From DASVTR01 sp033855775 (GTDB taxonomy: Bacteria > Acidobacteriota > Blastocatellia > Pyrinomonadales > Pyrinomonadaceae): DNA of 49,838 bases. The translations under genes and the position numbers were made by a program. Where the stretch lies: assembly GCA_033855775.1 (NCBI GenBank), contig JAWVFT010000134.1, positions 1 to 49,838 on the forward strand. Direction: 5' to 3'. This document shows positions 8,356 through 16,879 of this stretch, one piece after another. The notes under the pieces are model-generated. The model ran no database searches. It saw only the letters and a list, made by a program, of their open reading frames with translations, and was not told where the DNA came from. Every line of letters starts with the position of its first letter. Position 1 is the first letter of the stretch.

Positions 8356-9338
8356 ACAAATTCGAGTGGAGCGAAGCCACGAGCGTCGGCGAAGCCATCG
8401 CGCAGTTAAACGGCGCGGCGGTCATCAAGGCGGGCGGCATTGATTTGCTAGACCGCCTGAAAGAAGGACTCGAAGCGCCTGAGCGCGTCATCAATATACG
8501 CAACCTGAAAGGGCTTGACCGCATACGCGACGACGCGCGGGCGGGCTTGCATCTGGGGCCGCTCGTGACGCTGGCCCAGGTGGACGCAGACCCGACCATC
8601 CGGCGACGCTACACTGCGTTGGCGGACGCGGCGGGCCACGCCGCCACGCCGCAGATACGCAACATGGCGACCATCGGCGGCAATCTCTTGCAGCGACCGC
8701 GCTGTTGGTACTTTCGCTCGGAGCAGTTTCATTGTCTCAAGAAGGGCGGCGAACGCTGCTTCGCCATCGAAGGCGAGAATCAGTATCACGCCATCTTCGA
8801 TAATCAAGTCTGCGCGATTGTTCATCCGTCGGCGACCGCCACCGCGCTTGTCGCTCTCGGCGCGCGGCTCGCGCTGACGGATGGCAGGGAGACGCGCGAA
8901 ATCTTGCTCGAAGAATTTTTCGTCAAGCCGGAGGAGGACGTGCGGCGCGAAAATTCGCTTGGGGCGGGCGAACTCATCACGTTGATTCGCGTGCCTGCGC
9001 CCGCGGCCAACGCGCGCTCCGCTTATCTCAAGCAGGGCGAGAAGGAATCCTTCGATTGGCCCGTGGCGGAAGTGGCGGTCGTGCTCGAAGTCGCGCACGC
9101 GCGCATCAATCGCGCGACTGTCATCCTTGGCGCGGCGGCTCCCGTGCCGCTCAGAGCAGTCGAGGCGGAGGAAGCGCTCGCGGGTCAGTTGGTTAATGAA
9201 GAGACGGCCCGCGCCGCCGCCCGCGCCGCCGTCAAAGACGCTTCGCCACTGTCAGAGAACGGCTACAAAAAGACAATCTTCGAGACGCTCGTGCGCCGCG
9301 CGATTCTCACCGCCGCCGCCGGTCGAGGCGCGCGATGA
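8352..9338 (+). CDS. FAD subunit of the exported molybdenum hydroxylase with an extra [4Fe-4S] site (PaoB-like)
   Basis: This 328-residue protein is a CO-dehydrogenase-flavoprotein/FAD subunit. FAD-binding segments are AGGIDLLDRLKEG (28-39) and NMATIGGNLLQ (104-114). Between the two flavin segments sit four cysteines, C118, C128, C136 and C154 (RCWYFR, FHCLKK, ERCFA, NQVCAI). These are the positions that bind an additional [4Fe-4S] cluster in PaoB and in 4-hydroxybenzoyl-CoA reductase-type subunits, and they are absent in ordinary xanthine dehydrogenase FAD subunits, including the second system in this window. The start codon overlaps the previous stop (ATGA), and its own stop overlaps the next start, so expression is probably coupled. 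Confidence 0.88.
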   Translation: MNKFEWSEATSVGEAIAQLNGAAVIKAGGIDLLDRLKEGLEAPERVINIRNLKGLDRIRDDARAGLHLGPLVTLAQVDADPTIRRRYTALADAAGHAATPQIRNMATIGGNLLQRPRCWYFRSEQFHCLKKGGERCFAIEGENQYHAIFDNQVCAIVHPSATATALVALGARLALTDGRETREILLEEFFVKPEEDVRRENSLGAGELITLIRVPAPAANARSAYLKQGEKESFDWPVAEVAVVLEVAHARINRATVILGAAAPVPLRAVEAEEALAGQLVNEETARAAARAAVKDASPLSENGYKKTIFETLVRRAILTAAAGRGAR

Positions 9339-9571
9339 GCGAGAGAGAAGAGCCACGCGCGGAAGACGCGAAGCCCGTCGTCTGTCGTCTGTTGAGAACG
9401 AAAACATCGTTCGGCAGCTTCGTCGGCAACCTGCACGCGTGGCAGACGGGAGCTTCGACCACAGCCGTCTACTGGTGTCTCAACACGATGGAGACAGCCG
9501 GGCCGGACGACTCCTACGCTCACCCGCACGCCTGCCGCGCGGGCCGCGCCTGCTTTCAAGAGCCGGAATAA
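9335..9571 (+). CDS. Small Cys-containing protein coupled to the molybdenum hydroxylase; function unknown
   Basis: This 78-residue protein has its ATG overlapping the previous stop by an ATGA, which argues that it is a real gene and part of the enzyme's operon. It has no signal peptide or membrane segment. Visible features are C17 in PVVCRLLRTK, the sequence STTAVYWCLNTMETAGPDD, and a C-terminal HPHACRAGRACF, which gives four Cys and two His. That composition could bind a metal or iron-sulfur cluster, but the spacing is not a classic ferredoxin. I have a faint impression of similar small proteins with a YWCL motif elsewhere and cannot name a family. Candidate roles (inference) are enzyme maturation, electron transfer or a small accessory subunit. 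Confidence 0.7.
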   Translation: MSEREEPRAEDAKPVVCRLLRTKTSFGSFVGNLHAWQTGASTTAVYWCLNTMETAGPDDSYAHPHACRAGRACFQEPE

Positions 9572-9588
9572 AAAATAGTCCAGAGTCC

Positions 9589-9657
9589 AAGGTCGAAAGT
9601 CCAAAGTCCAAAGTCAAGTCATCGCTGCCTGACTTTGGACTTTGGACTTTCGACCTT
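9589..9657. repeat. Heptamer-built palindromic repeat, copy 2
   Basis: Perfect 28-bp inverted arms at 9589-9616 and 9630-9657, with a 13-base loop. It lies between two convergent genes, 17 bases after the stop of the small Cys protein and 17 bases from the stop of the minus-strand FG-GAP gene. It may act as a bidirectional terminator. Additional degenerate units (AGTCCAGAGTCC) flank it on the left. Confidence 0.9.
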
Positions 9658-9674
9658 AGACCTTGTGTTGGGCC

Positions 9675-12600
9675 TTACGGGATGTTCGGGGCAGAGGCGA
9701 CAGGAACATCGCCCGAGCCGCTGAACAAATTGGAGAGCGTGTTGCCGTCGGAGCTTCTCAGGATATAGAAGTTGTTCTCCGAGATGCGGAAGACGGCAAA
9801 GTCAACGCGGCCATCGCGGTCGTAATCGGCGGGGATGGGAGTGTCTCCGCTGCCTGTGTTGCCCCAGTTGCGGACGGTAACGCTGCCGTCCGAACTGTTG
9901 CGAACGTACCAGTTGGCTTCCGTTGAGCGCCAGACGGCGAGATCCGCTTTCCCATCGCCGTCGTAATCGCCCTGCGCCAGCACGTCACTACTGACGCCCC
10001 AGTTTTGCACAGAGGTTCCACCGCTGCTGTTGATGATGTACCAGTTGCCTTCCGAGGGACGGAAGACGGCGATGTCAGTTTTGCCATCACCATCATAATC
10101 GGCAGGCACGGGCTTGTCGCCGCTGTTTCCCCATCCCGTCACACTGTTCGTCCCGCCGTTGTTGCGGATGTACCAGTTGCCTTCCGAGGGGCGGAAGACT
10201 GCATAGTCAGTCTTGCCGTCACCGTTGAAATCGCCGACGACAGGCTTGTCGCCGAGTTGTCCCCAGTTCGTCAAGAGGATTGTGCCGGTTGAAGAGCGGA
10301 TGATGTACCAGTTGCCTTCGGACGGACGCCAGATGGCGATGTCGGTTCTGGTGTCGCCATCATAGTCGCCGGGCACGAGCTTGTCGCCAAGAGCGCTCCT
10401 GCCCCAATCAAGCTGCACACGAGTCGCGCTCGTCAGGCTGTTGATGAGCGTCCAGTTGCCGCTCGTCGGGTTCCAGATTGAGACATCCGCCTTCGCATCG
10501 TTGCCGTCGAAGTCGAAGTTTTCGACGGGGCGCGGCTGGCCTGCGACGACATGTAGGCTCGGCGGTTCGGCGAGCGTCCATTTCGAGATGGGGCTGAAGG
10601 CGACTGTCTTGATGGTCGTCGCGGTGTTCGTGGCATCGTCGACGTTATCCGTAGCGCCGTCGGTCAAGAGGAAGCGTTGGTCTATGGTGTTCTTCCTGAA
10701 GATGCGGAAGAGCGCTTCGTTGCCGTTGACATCGCCACTGGCATAAGAGAAGACCAAATCGCCCTTCTGAACGCCGCTGCTGGAAATCGTCCACGTTCGA
10801 TTGAGCGCCGCGCCGCCCGAAGGCGCGCTTGTCAGCGGCGTTCCCTGTGTTGAGATGGTCGCAGAGTTGCTGCCGCCCGCGAGGGACGTAGCGCTGAGGA
10901 TGACCGGCGCATAGGTCGTGCCTGAGCCAACCTCGAAGGTCTTGCTGCCTACTCCGGCGAAGACTTTCCGAAGGTTGCCGAAGACAAAGCCGGCAACGCG
11001 CGCGGTAGTTCCGCCTGCTTCGACGGTCAGGACGTTGGCCCCTGTAAGGATGTTGCCGCCGTTCAGGTTGAGCGTGCCGTTCACTGTCGGGCTGGAACTG
11101 AGCGTCACGCTGCCAAGGCCATTGACCGTCAGGTTGTTGAGCACGGTCGGCGACGCCGGAATCTCAAAGCCCGTCGCGATTGCCCCCGTGTTCAGGTAGA
11201 TAACGTTGACCGTTGTGCCGAAGACCGGCGCTGCCGTCATCGAACCCGCGTCGACGCTGATGATGGCGTTATTGGCCAGCGTCACATTGCTCGTCGTATT
11301 ACTTAAGGTTCCGGCGAACAGTTCTAAAGCCACGCCTACGCTCAGCGGAGCGCCGAGCGTGAGACCGCTGGCGCGATTAAGGGTAAGCCTCGACAGCCCG
11401 CCCGACACCGCCGGAAGCGTCGCGCTTGCGCCTGCGCCCCCGACGCTAATGTTGGAGGTTGCGCCGCCAGTGAGCGTGCCAGCCGCAACTGTCAGTGGGC
11501 CGTTGATAGTCAGTTCGTTAGCGCCAATACTGAGCGCGCCGGCGGTGAGCGTCAGTGTGCCGCCGATTGCCAGTGGGCCTTGCAACGTCGAGCCGCCCGT
11601 GTTGTTGAGCGTGAAGTTGTTGAGAGCCGTGATGCTGGATGGCACATTGCTCGCCGCCGTGCCGTTGATGACGAGCGACGATGTGGCGCCGCCCTTAAGA
11701 CCCGTCGGCGTCGCTCCGGCAATCGCATTGGTTATCGTCAGCGTGTTCGCGCCGATGTTGAAGTTGCCCGTGGTTATCGTTGTCGTCCCCGTGACGGTCA
11801 GGTCGCCCACTAGATTGACATCAATCGCGTTGGGGTCAACCGTCATGGCCGTCAGCGTGCGCGCAGGGTTAATCTCCGGGCCGGTGTTGCGGGCCAAGCC
11901 CGTCCTTAAGTAGGAAATGGTTTCGCCGCCCGTGCCGAGATTGAAAGTGAAGGGAACATCGAACGTCCCGGCGGCGGTCGGCGTGGTCGTGTTGCCTATC
12001 TGGACGATGCCTGTCGTCGCGCCGCCGTTGCCGAGCGTAATCTTGTTCGAGTTGATGAGATTGCCGTTGAACAGCCGGATGGCGCCGACCGTGATGTTGG
12101 ACGAGGCCGGGTCAATCGTTAAGCCGAGAGTTGACTGGATAGCGAAGTTGGTGATGGGAGCCGTGACCGTGCCTGCTCCCGTGTATGACTGCGGGGCAGT
12201 GGTCAGGAACCAGACGAAATTGGAAGAGGCTCCGTTGGCGGTCAAGGTTCCGTTGTTGGTCAGGGTCGGCCCGTTCATCAGGAAGACATTGTTGCCGATG
12301 TTCAGGGTCGTGCCTGTGTTGATGGTGATGCTGAGCGAGACGTTGTTGAAGACCGCGGGCGCAAGGAAGGTCGCCGAATGTCCGGCAGACGCATTGTTGA
12401 GCACGAGGTTCGGGAAGACTCCGGCGATGCTGAACGCCTTGGCCGCGCCCGACGCGGCGTTGCCCAACTGCACCGTCCCGCCCGTCACGGTCGTAGTCCC
12501 CGTCAGGCCGGACTGGTTGCGGAAATCGCGCGGGCCTGAGGCAGCAGTGCTGGCCAGTTGAACGACGATTGTGCCGCCGGTGATGTTAGTCGTTCCGACG

Positions 12601-14759
12601 CCTGTTCCAAGGTCAAAGCTGCCGAGCGTGGTCGAAGCATTGCCGATGGTGCAGACCGTGATTGTGCCGCCGGATTGATTGTAGGTGATGGCATTGGCCG
12701 CAGCCGCCACGCCGAAGCGTCCGGTCGCGTTGATGGCGCCGCCTTCGACGTTGATATTCGCGCCGGAAGCGAAGCCCATAGAGTTGCCGGTGAGCGTGCC
12801 GATGTTGAATGTTCCGAGCGTCATTCTGAACAGGCCGTTGACGGTCGGCGAGCCGTTCTGCCCCGCGACCGTGGCGTTGGCGCTGTTCATCCAGAAGCCG
12901 CCCGCTGCCGGGATGCTGTAACCCGCTGCGTTGAAGACGGGATTGCTGAAGGCGTTGGCTCCGCTTAGTTTGAAAGTGCCGGTGGTGATGCTCAGGAAGC
13001 CGACCGTGTTGGCGCCGAGCACAGTGATTGTGCCGCCGGGCGTGAACGTTAACACAGGAGTGTTGTTCGTTCCCTTATTCAGCGTCAGGCCCGCCGTCTG
13101 TTTGAAGTCGGTCGTGCTGGTGGCGCCGAAGTTAAAGGCCGCGTCGGTTGCGCCGGTGAAGATGATGCCCGCTGCGGCGGTGTTGGCGTTGGTGCTGAAA
13201 TCAATCAAGCCGTTGTTGGTCAGATCGCCGCCGATTGAAAGCACGTGCGTGATGACTGTGCCGGTCGCAGCGGATTGGACTGTGCCGTTGGTGGCGACGG
13301 TCATGGATTGGCCGACGGTCAGCGTGCGGGCCGTCGTCGTTTCGTATTGCAGAACAGCCGCCGCGCCGCCCGTGCCGACGGTCACGTTCAATGCGCTGGC
13401 TGCTATGTCAATCGTCACGGTTGAGCCGTCAACAATCGTGGCGTTATCGCCTGCTCCCGGCACGACGCCGCCGACCCATGTCGTGGGCGCGCTCCAGTTG
13501 CCGCCCGCGGCGGTTGATGAAATCGCGCCCGGGGCTAATGTCGCCTGACTGCCGGACAAGGCTGTGCTGAGCCCGCCCTCCGAGACGGCGAAGACTCGCC
13601 ATGAATAGTTGACGCCGGGACTCAGACTCGTCGCTGGGTAAGAGGTCGCGTTCTGCGCCGCCGTGCCGTCGAAGGCATAGTTGATGCCGTCCGTCGAGCG
13701 GTAGATGCTGTAGAGCGTTTCGTTAGGCGAGTCCGTCCAGTTGAGCGTCATGGCAAGCTGCGTGACGCCGGTGAAGTTTAAGCCCGTCGGCGCGGTCGGC
13801 GTCGGCGGCGTGAACGAGAAGATTCTTCTTGAGCCGTTGACCGCTGAGGTCAGCGTCGTGATTGCTCCCGCCGTGTACAGATTCGCCACCGCCGTCGCCG
13901 ATGCGCCGTCGAATGATGGCGCGGGCGTCCCCGATTGCGGGGCCGTCACGGAGCCGACCGTCCCGGCTGTGTTGCTCGAAGAGAAACCGATGTTCGGGTC
14001 TCTTGAATCAGTGCTGGCCGCGCCCGCCGTGCTCATCGTCATGCTGCCGTAGACGAGTTCGATAACGCCGGTCGTCTCGTAGAGCCTGACTTGATAAGTC
14101 ACGTCGGCCGTCCCGCCCGTATTGAAGTTAGCCTGATTGTTGAGCCACTCGACAACGAGCACGCGATTGGGAGCCGAGCCGTTGACTTTGAAATGGACTT
14201 TGCCGTCTACGGCGTGCGTGCGTTGGTCGCAGCCGTAAGCGGTGATGATTGGGATGGCGGCTTGCGCCAGAGGCTTGTATGGAGTCGAAGTCTGCGCGCT
14301 TGCGCCGAGACGCAGCACGCCATTGTCGTTGATGGAAAACTGTGTGAATCGCGCGCCCTGAAAATAGAAGTCGAAGCCGATATTGGTGAGCGCCGAAGCG
14401 GTGTCATCAATGTTGGCGGCGAGCAGTTGGGTCGTGCCTGCGCTCATGTCTGTGAGCGAGGCGTTCGTCGCGGTCGTGAAGCTGTAGTTGCCAGCGACCT
14501 CCGGCCCCGACGGCGTATCCTGCTGCGCTACGGCTTTAGCTCCCCTGACGGCCATTCGGGCTTGAGCGTCTTTGTCTGCCGCTCTACCGACGCCTTTGAC
14601 GCTGCCGCTGTCCAGTCGCGCTTCGACTTTAGTGGCTACGTCGGCGGTCTGCGCAAACGTCATCGCGCTCGCCAGCAGTGTGAAAAGAATGGTAGTGGCG
14701 GCGACGAATGAGCGCACGCTCCGTCGCGCGGGGGCGTAGAATTTTTCAGGGGTCTTCAT
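9675..14759 (-). CDS. Giant exported protein: FnIII domain, repetitive beta-solenoid and C-terminal FG-GAP units
   Basis: About 1,694 residues from the ATG at 14759, chosen because GGAGA lies 8 bases upstream; upstream in-frame starts at 14774 and 14777 lack a ribosome site. A signal peptide (RSFVAATTILFTLLASAMTFAQ) is followed by a beta-rich domain of ~250 residues and a fibronectin-III-like domain (APTGLNFTGVTQLAMTLNWT). A domain opening with GGNWSAPTTWVGGVVPGAGD comes next. Some 800 residues of Thr/Asn/Gly-rich repeats (GTLTLTAGALSIGANELTI style) suggest a beta-solenoid. The C-terminal ~280 residues carry six FG-GAP/VCBS-type units with calcium-loop text DYDGDGKTDIAVFRPSEGN. No autotransporter barrel or sorting signal is visible. 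A cell-surface or secreted adhesin-like role is plausible but unproven. The composition is strongly Thr/Asn/Gly-biased compared with neighbours. Confidence 0.85.
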   Translation of the reverse strand: MKTPEKFYAPARRSVRSFVAATTILFTLLASAMTFAQTADVATKVEARLDSGSVKGVGRAADKDAQARMAVRGAKAVAQQDTPSGPEVAGNYSFTTATNASLTDMSAGTTQLLAANIDDTASALTNIGFDFYFQGARFTQFSINDNGVLRLGASAQTSTPYKPLAQAAIPIITAYGCDQRTHAVDGKVHFKVNGSAPNRVLVVEWLNNQANFNTGGTADVTYQVRLYETTGVIELVYGSMTMSTAGAASTDSRDPNIGFSSSNTAGTVGSVTAPQSGTPAPSFDGASATAVANLYTAGAITTLTSAVNGSRRIFSFTPPTPTAPTGLNFTGVTQLAMTLNWTDSPNETLYSIYRSTDGINYAFDGTAAQNATSYPATSLSPGVNYSWRVFAVSEGGLSTALSGSQATLAPGAISSTAAGGNWSAPTTWVGGVVPGAGDNATIVDGSTVTIDIAASALNVTVGTGGAAAVLQYETTTARTLTVGQSMTVATNGTVQSAATGTVITHVLSIGGDLTNNGLIDFSTNANTAAAGIIFTGATDAAFNFGATSTTDFKQTAGLTLNKGTNNTPVLTFTPGGTITVLGANTVGFLSITTGTFKLSGANAFSNPVFNAAGYSIPAAGGFWMNSANATVAGQNGSPTVNGLFRMTLGTFNIGTLTGNSMGFASGANINVEGGAINATGRFGVAAAANAITYNQSGGTITVCTIGNASTTLGSFDLGTGVGTTNITGGTIVVQLASTAASGPRDFRNQSGLTGTTTVTGGTVQLGNAASGAAKAFSIAGVFPNLVLNNASAGHSATFLAPAVFNNVSLSITINTGTTLNIGNNVFLMNGPTLTNNGTLTANGASSNFVWFLTTAPQSYTGAGTVTAPITNFAIQSTLGLTIDPASSNITVGAIRLFNGNLINSNKITLGNGGATTGIVQIGNTTTPTAAGTFDVPFTFNLGTGGETISYLRTGLARNTGPEINPARTLTAMTVDPNAIDVNLVGDLTVTGTTTITTGNFNIGANTLTITNAIAGATPTGLKGGATSSLVINGTAASNVPSSITALNNFTLNNTGGSTLQGPLAIGGTLTLTAGALSIGANELTINGPLTVAAGTLTGGATSNISVGGAGASATLPAVSGGLSRLTLNRASGLTLGAPLSVGVALELFAGTLSNTTSNVTLANNAIISVDAGSMTAAPVFGTTVNVIYLNTGAIATGFEIPASPTVLNNLTVNGLGSVTLSSSPTVNGTLNLNGGNILTGANVLTVEAGGTTARVAGFVFGNLRKVFAGVGSKTFEVGSGTTYAPVILSATSLAGGSNSATISTQGTPLTSAPSGGAALNRTWTISSSGVQKGDLVFSYASGDVNGNEALFRIFRKNTIDQRFLLTDGATDNVDDATNTATTIKTVAFSPISKWTLAEPPSLHVVAGQPRPVENFDFDGNDAKADVSIWNPTSGNWTLINSLTSATRVQLDWGRSALGDKLVPGDYDGDTRTDIAIWRPSEGNWYIIRSSTGTILLTNWGQLGDKPVVGDFNGDGKTDYAVFRPSEGNWYIRNNGGTNSVTGWGNSGDKPVPADYDGDGKTDIAVFRPSEGNWYIINSSGGTSVQNWGVSSDVLAQGDYDGDGKADLAVWRSTEANWYVRNSSDGSVTVRNWGNTGSGDTPIPADYDRDGRVDFAVFRISENNFYILRSSDGNTLSNLFSGSGDVPVASAPNIP
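9690..10525 (-). repeat. Six in-frame FG-GAP coding repeats
   Basis: Six units of about 45 codons at the 3' end of the giant gene, each reading roughly D-x-D/N-G-D-x-x-x-D-x-A-V-F/W-R-x-S-E-x-N-W-Y. Units 2-5 are close copies in DNA as well as protein. The first unit (WNPTSGNWTL) and the last (RISENNFYIL) are degenerate, as is common at the ends of a blade-like array. The aspartates fit calcium loops. Confidence 0.85.
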
Positions 14760-15166
14760 TTGCGGGGTCTCCATCAAAAAAATACAGATCTCGGTTGTCG
14801 CTTCCTGAGCCAGCTTTGAACTGCGCGGAAACGAGGGAACGCACAGTCTGTCCGGCGACAGAACGCGGTGGAAAGTGAAACAGACGCCTTGTTCGATGAA
14901 AGCTAAAGACTGGTAAAGCTTAAGCCGTCCCGTTGTTCGAAGGTTTGGTAAGAATTGGTCAACCCGTGATCGTGACCTGAGGCGGAAAAATTCGCCGGAG
15001 GTGGAAGGAGCGCTGCTCCTCTTAGAACAAGTGGAGTCGGAAGCGTAATAGCGTTGCGGGCAAAAGTCAATAAAAACTGGCTACAGATGAGTCCAAAGTC
15101 CAATGCCCAAAGTCCAAAGTCAAGAAGCATCGCTCCTGACTTTGGACTTTGGACTTTCGACTGATG
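14760..15166. other. 407-base intergenic region upstream of the giant gene
   Basis: It must contain the minus-strand promoter of the FG-GAP gene, but I cannot choose one with confidence. Its left side is AT-richer, with a run of A residues at 14776-14783. Copy 3 of the palindromic heptamer repeat occupies 15091-15163. No gene is supported. Confidence 0.45.
15098..15161. repeat. Heptamer-built palindromic repeat, copy 3
   Basis: Arms 15098-15122 and 15137-15161 match at 22 of 25 positions around a 14-base loop. It starts just past the 3' end of the minus-strand gene at 15167-15739. Same TGACTTTGGACTTT core as the other copies. Confidence 0.88.
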
Positions 15167-15739
15167 TTATCGTGGCTTCGATTCTTCTGCGGCTTCTTCT
15201 TTCGCGGCCTTGCGTTCTTCGAGCGTGCGATGCGCGGCTTCGTCTACGAAGCGGATGCTCGGATTGCCGCCGATGCTTGAGATGAGAATTTGAAAATCAT
15301 CGCAGGCGAGTTGCTGTCCTCGCGGCCTGGTAGTCCACGCGGCGGGCAGGGCGAGCGCGCGCGTCATGCCGCTCAAAAATTCGTCGGGCGTCTTCCACTT
15401 GAAGCCGGGCGCGTAGCCGACCCAGAGCATCACGACGCGCCCGTCCAGAAAGTCGAGCGAGATGGTGCGGACGCCTTCAAAGGAAGCCTTGTCTATGTTC
15501 TCTTCGTGTTCCGGATAGATGTTGATGGCGGTCGCGCCGAACTCGTCGGCGGGGCGGATGGCGAGTTTCGGCACGCGCGCTTTGAATTCCGCCAGCGTCA
15601 TGCCGAGACGAAAGCCGTGTAGCTCCGGGGCCGCGACAAGCTGCGAAATCTTCAAAGCGCATTTCGTCTCCTGCGCCGCCGCCGTCAGGCAGCAAACGGG
15701 CGTCAGGAGGCAGATGAGCGCGAGGCTTTTGAACTTCAT
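15167..15739 (-). CDS. Exported protein of unknown function
   Basis: This 190-residue protein has a clear signal peptide (MKFKSLALICLLTPVCCLTAAAQ). The mature part begins with a short GFRLGMTLAEFKARVP motif, typical of small periplasmic proteins that share a G-x-x-L-G-M-T/S-x-x-E-v pattern. Two Cys in the mature part (C26 and one in QLACDDFQI) could form a disulfide. The tail is a highly charged helix (EERKAAKEEAAEESKPR). AAGAGAG lies just upstream of the ATG. Function unknown. Confidence 0.7.
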   Translation of the reverse strand: MKFKSLALICLLTPVCCLTAAAQETKCALKISQLVAAPELHGFRLGMTLAEFKARVPKLAIRPADEFGATAINIYPEHEENIDKASFEGVRTISLDFLDGRVVMLWVGYAPGFKWKTPDEFLSGMTRALALPAAWTTRPRGQQLACDDFQILISSIGGNPSIRFVDEAAHRTLEERKAAKEEAAEESKPR

Positions 15740-15942
15740 CTCTCTTCAACCATTCATCAGAGCAGGCGATTTTTCGGTAGCGGGGAGCGGAAAGCTGACT
15801 GCCGTTGCAGGGCGGGACTCTATGCCCGCCGCGTCCGCGTTGTCAAGAGCTTCGAAGGCGACGTAAAGATAGCGGGCGAGCGCCGAAGCGTCCCGCCCGT
15901 TTCGTCGCCTGGCGGGCGGCTGAAAATTTTTTCAAAAAAGGC

Positions 15943-15973
15943 TTGCGCCTGACGTTACGTCAGGCTGTAGGAT
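15943..15973 (+). promoter_or_regulatory. MerR-type promoter with 19-bp spacer and palindromic operator
   Basis: A -35 element TTGCGC (15943-15948) and a -10 element TAGGAT (15968-15973) are separated by 19 bases, the over-long spacing that MerR regulators correct by bending DNA. The spacer is filled by a perfect 19-bp palindrome, GCCTGACGTTACGTCAGGC, at 15947-15965. This is the half-site pattern known for TipA/multidrug-type MerR proteins. It lies directly upstream of the merR-type gene, so autoregulation is expected. Confidence 0.85.
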
Positions 15974-15999
15974 GAAGTGGAAAGGAGGCCGCAGGGCTT

Positions 16000-16758
16000 T
16001 TGGAAGAGAGGCTCAAGACTTTGTATCTGGCGCAGGAATTTGCGCGGCTGGCGGGCGTGACGGTGCGAACCCTGCATCACTACGACCGCATGGGATTGCT
16101 CAAGCCGAGCGGCTACACGGGCGCGGGCTATCGTCTCTATGGCGAAAAAGATTTGGCGCGGCTGCAACAGATTGTGACGTTGAAATTCATCGGCTGCTCT
16201 CTCACAGAGATTAAGAAATTGCTCGACCGCAGAGAGCTTGACCTGACGACGACGCTGCGTCTGCAACGCCGCGTGATAGAAGAGCAGCGTAGTCATTTAG
16301 GAACGATTCTTCAGGCCATCGAACACGCCGAGCAAGCTCTTTCGGCGAGCAAGGCGACCGAGTGGGAAGCGTTCAGAAAAATCATAGAGGTGATTAATAT
16401 GCAGAACGACATGGAATGGATGAGGAAGTATTACACCGAAGAGCAACTGGAAGAATTGCGCGAGCGCGGAGCCAACGGAGTCGCGGAGCGCGGCCAGCAA
16501 CAGTGGGCCGAGCTTCTCAAGGAAGTGGACGAGGCCGTCAGGGATGGCGAAGACCCCGCGAGCGAAAAGTCGCAGGAACTCGCCGCGCGCTGGTCGAGCC
16601 TCATCGAAGCCTTCACGGGCGGCAACCCGGCCATCATGGAAAACCTCAAGCGGCTCTACGCAGATCAGGCCAACTGGCCCGACACTTTCCAAAAGCCCTA
16701 CGGCGACGACGCGGCCTCGTTCATCTCGAAAGCGAACGCAGCCCGCAAGCAGAGTTAG
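16000..16758 (+). CDS. MerR-family transcription regulator with TipAS-like ligand domain
   Basis: This 252-residue protein has a winged helix-turn-helix at residues 8-75 (LAQEFARLAGVTVRTLHHYD, then GYRLYGEKDLARLQQI), a long dimerisation helix (about 80-120), and a C-terminal TipAS/antibiotic-recognition-like domain from about residue 140 (YYTEEQLEELRERG; WSSLIEAFTGGNP; PYGDDAASFISKAN). Such proteins bind small hydrophobic or thiopeptide-type drugs and activate their own promoter. The TTG start is chosen because the first in-frame ATG (16090) falls inside the DNA-binding domain, while AGGAGG at 15983-15988 suits the TTG. No efflux pump or other target gene is adjacent; a strong terminator isolates the gene, so its regulon is itself or elsewhere. 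Confidence 0.88.
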   Translation: MEERLKTLYLAQEFARLAGVTVRTLHHYDRMGLLKPSGYTGAGYRLYGEKDLARLQQIVTLKFIGCSLTEIKKLLDRRELDLTTTLRLQRRVIEEQRSHLGTILQAIEHAEQALSASKATEWEAFRKIIEVINMQNDMEWMRKYYTEEQLEELRERGANGVAERGQQQWAELLKEVDEAVRDGEDPASEKSQELAARWSSLIEAFTGGNPAIMENLKRLYADQANWPDTFQKPYGDDAASFISKANAARKQS

Positions 16759-16777
16759 CGCAGCTTTCAACACGCAA

Positions 16778-16828
16778 CGACCGATGAGAAACAAGCTCAA
16801 GCGCGTTTCTCATCGGTCGCTTTTTTTT
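16778..16828 (+). terminator. Strong Rho-independent terminator of the MerR-type gene
   Basis: A perfect 15-bp stem (16778-16792 with 16805-16819), a 12-base loop and eight T residues at 16821-16828. Confidence 0.92.
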
Positions 16829-16879
16829 AACTCGCTGCTTTCAACGCTCGCTCAATGCTTCAACGCTCGCTTTTGCCGG

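Noticed and set aside
10381..13548. Several plus-strand frames of 70-235 codons across the giant FG-GAP gene
   Set aside because: They are broken up, Val/Pro/Ala-rich and opposite a single 1,694-codon frame with signal peptide and FG-GAP units.
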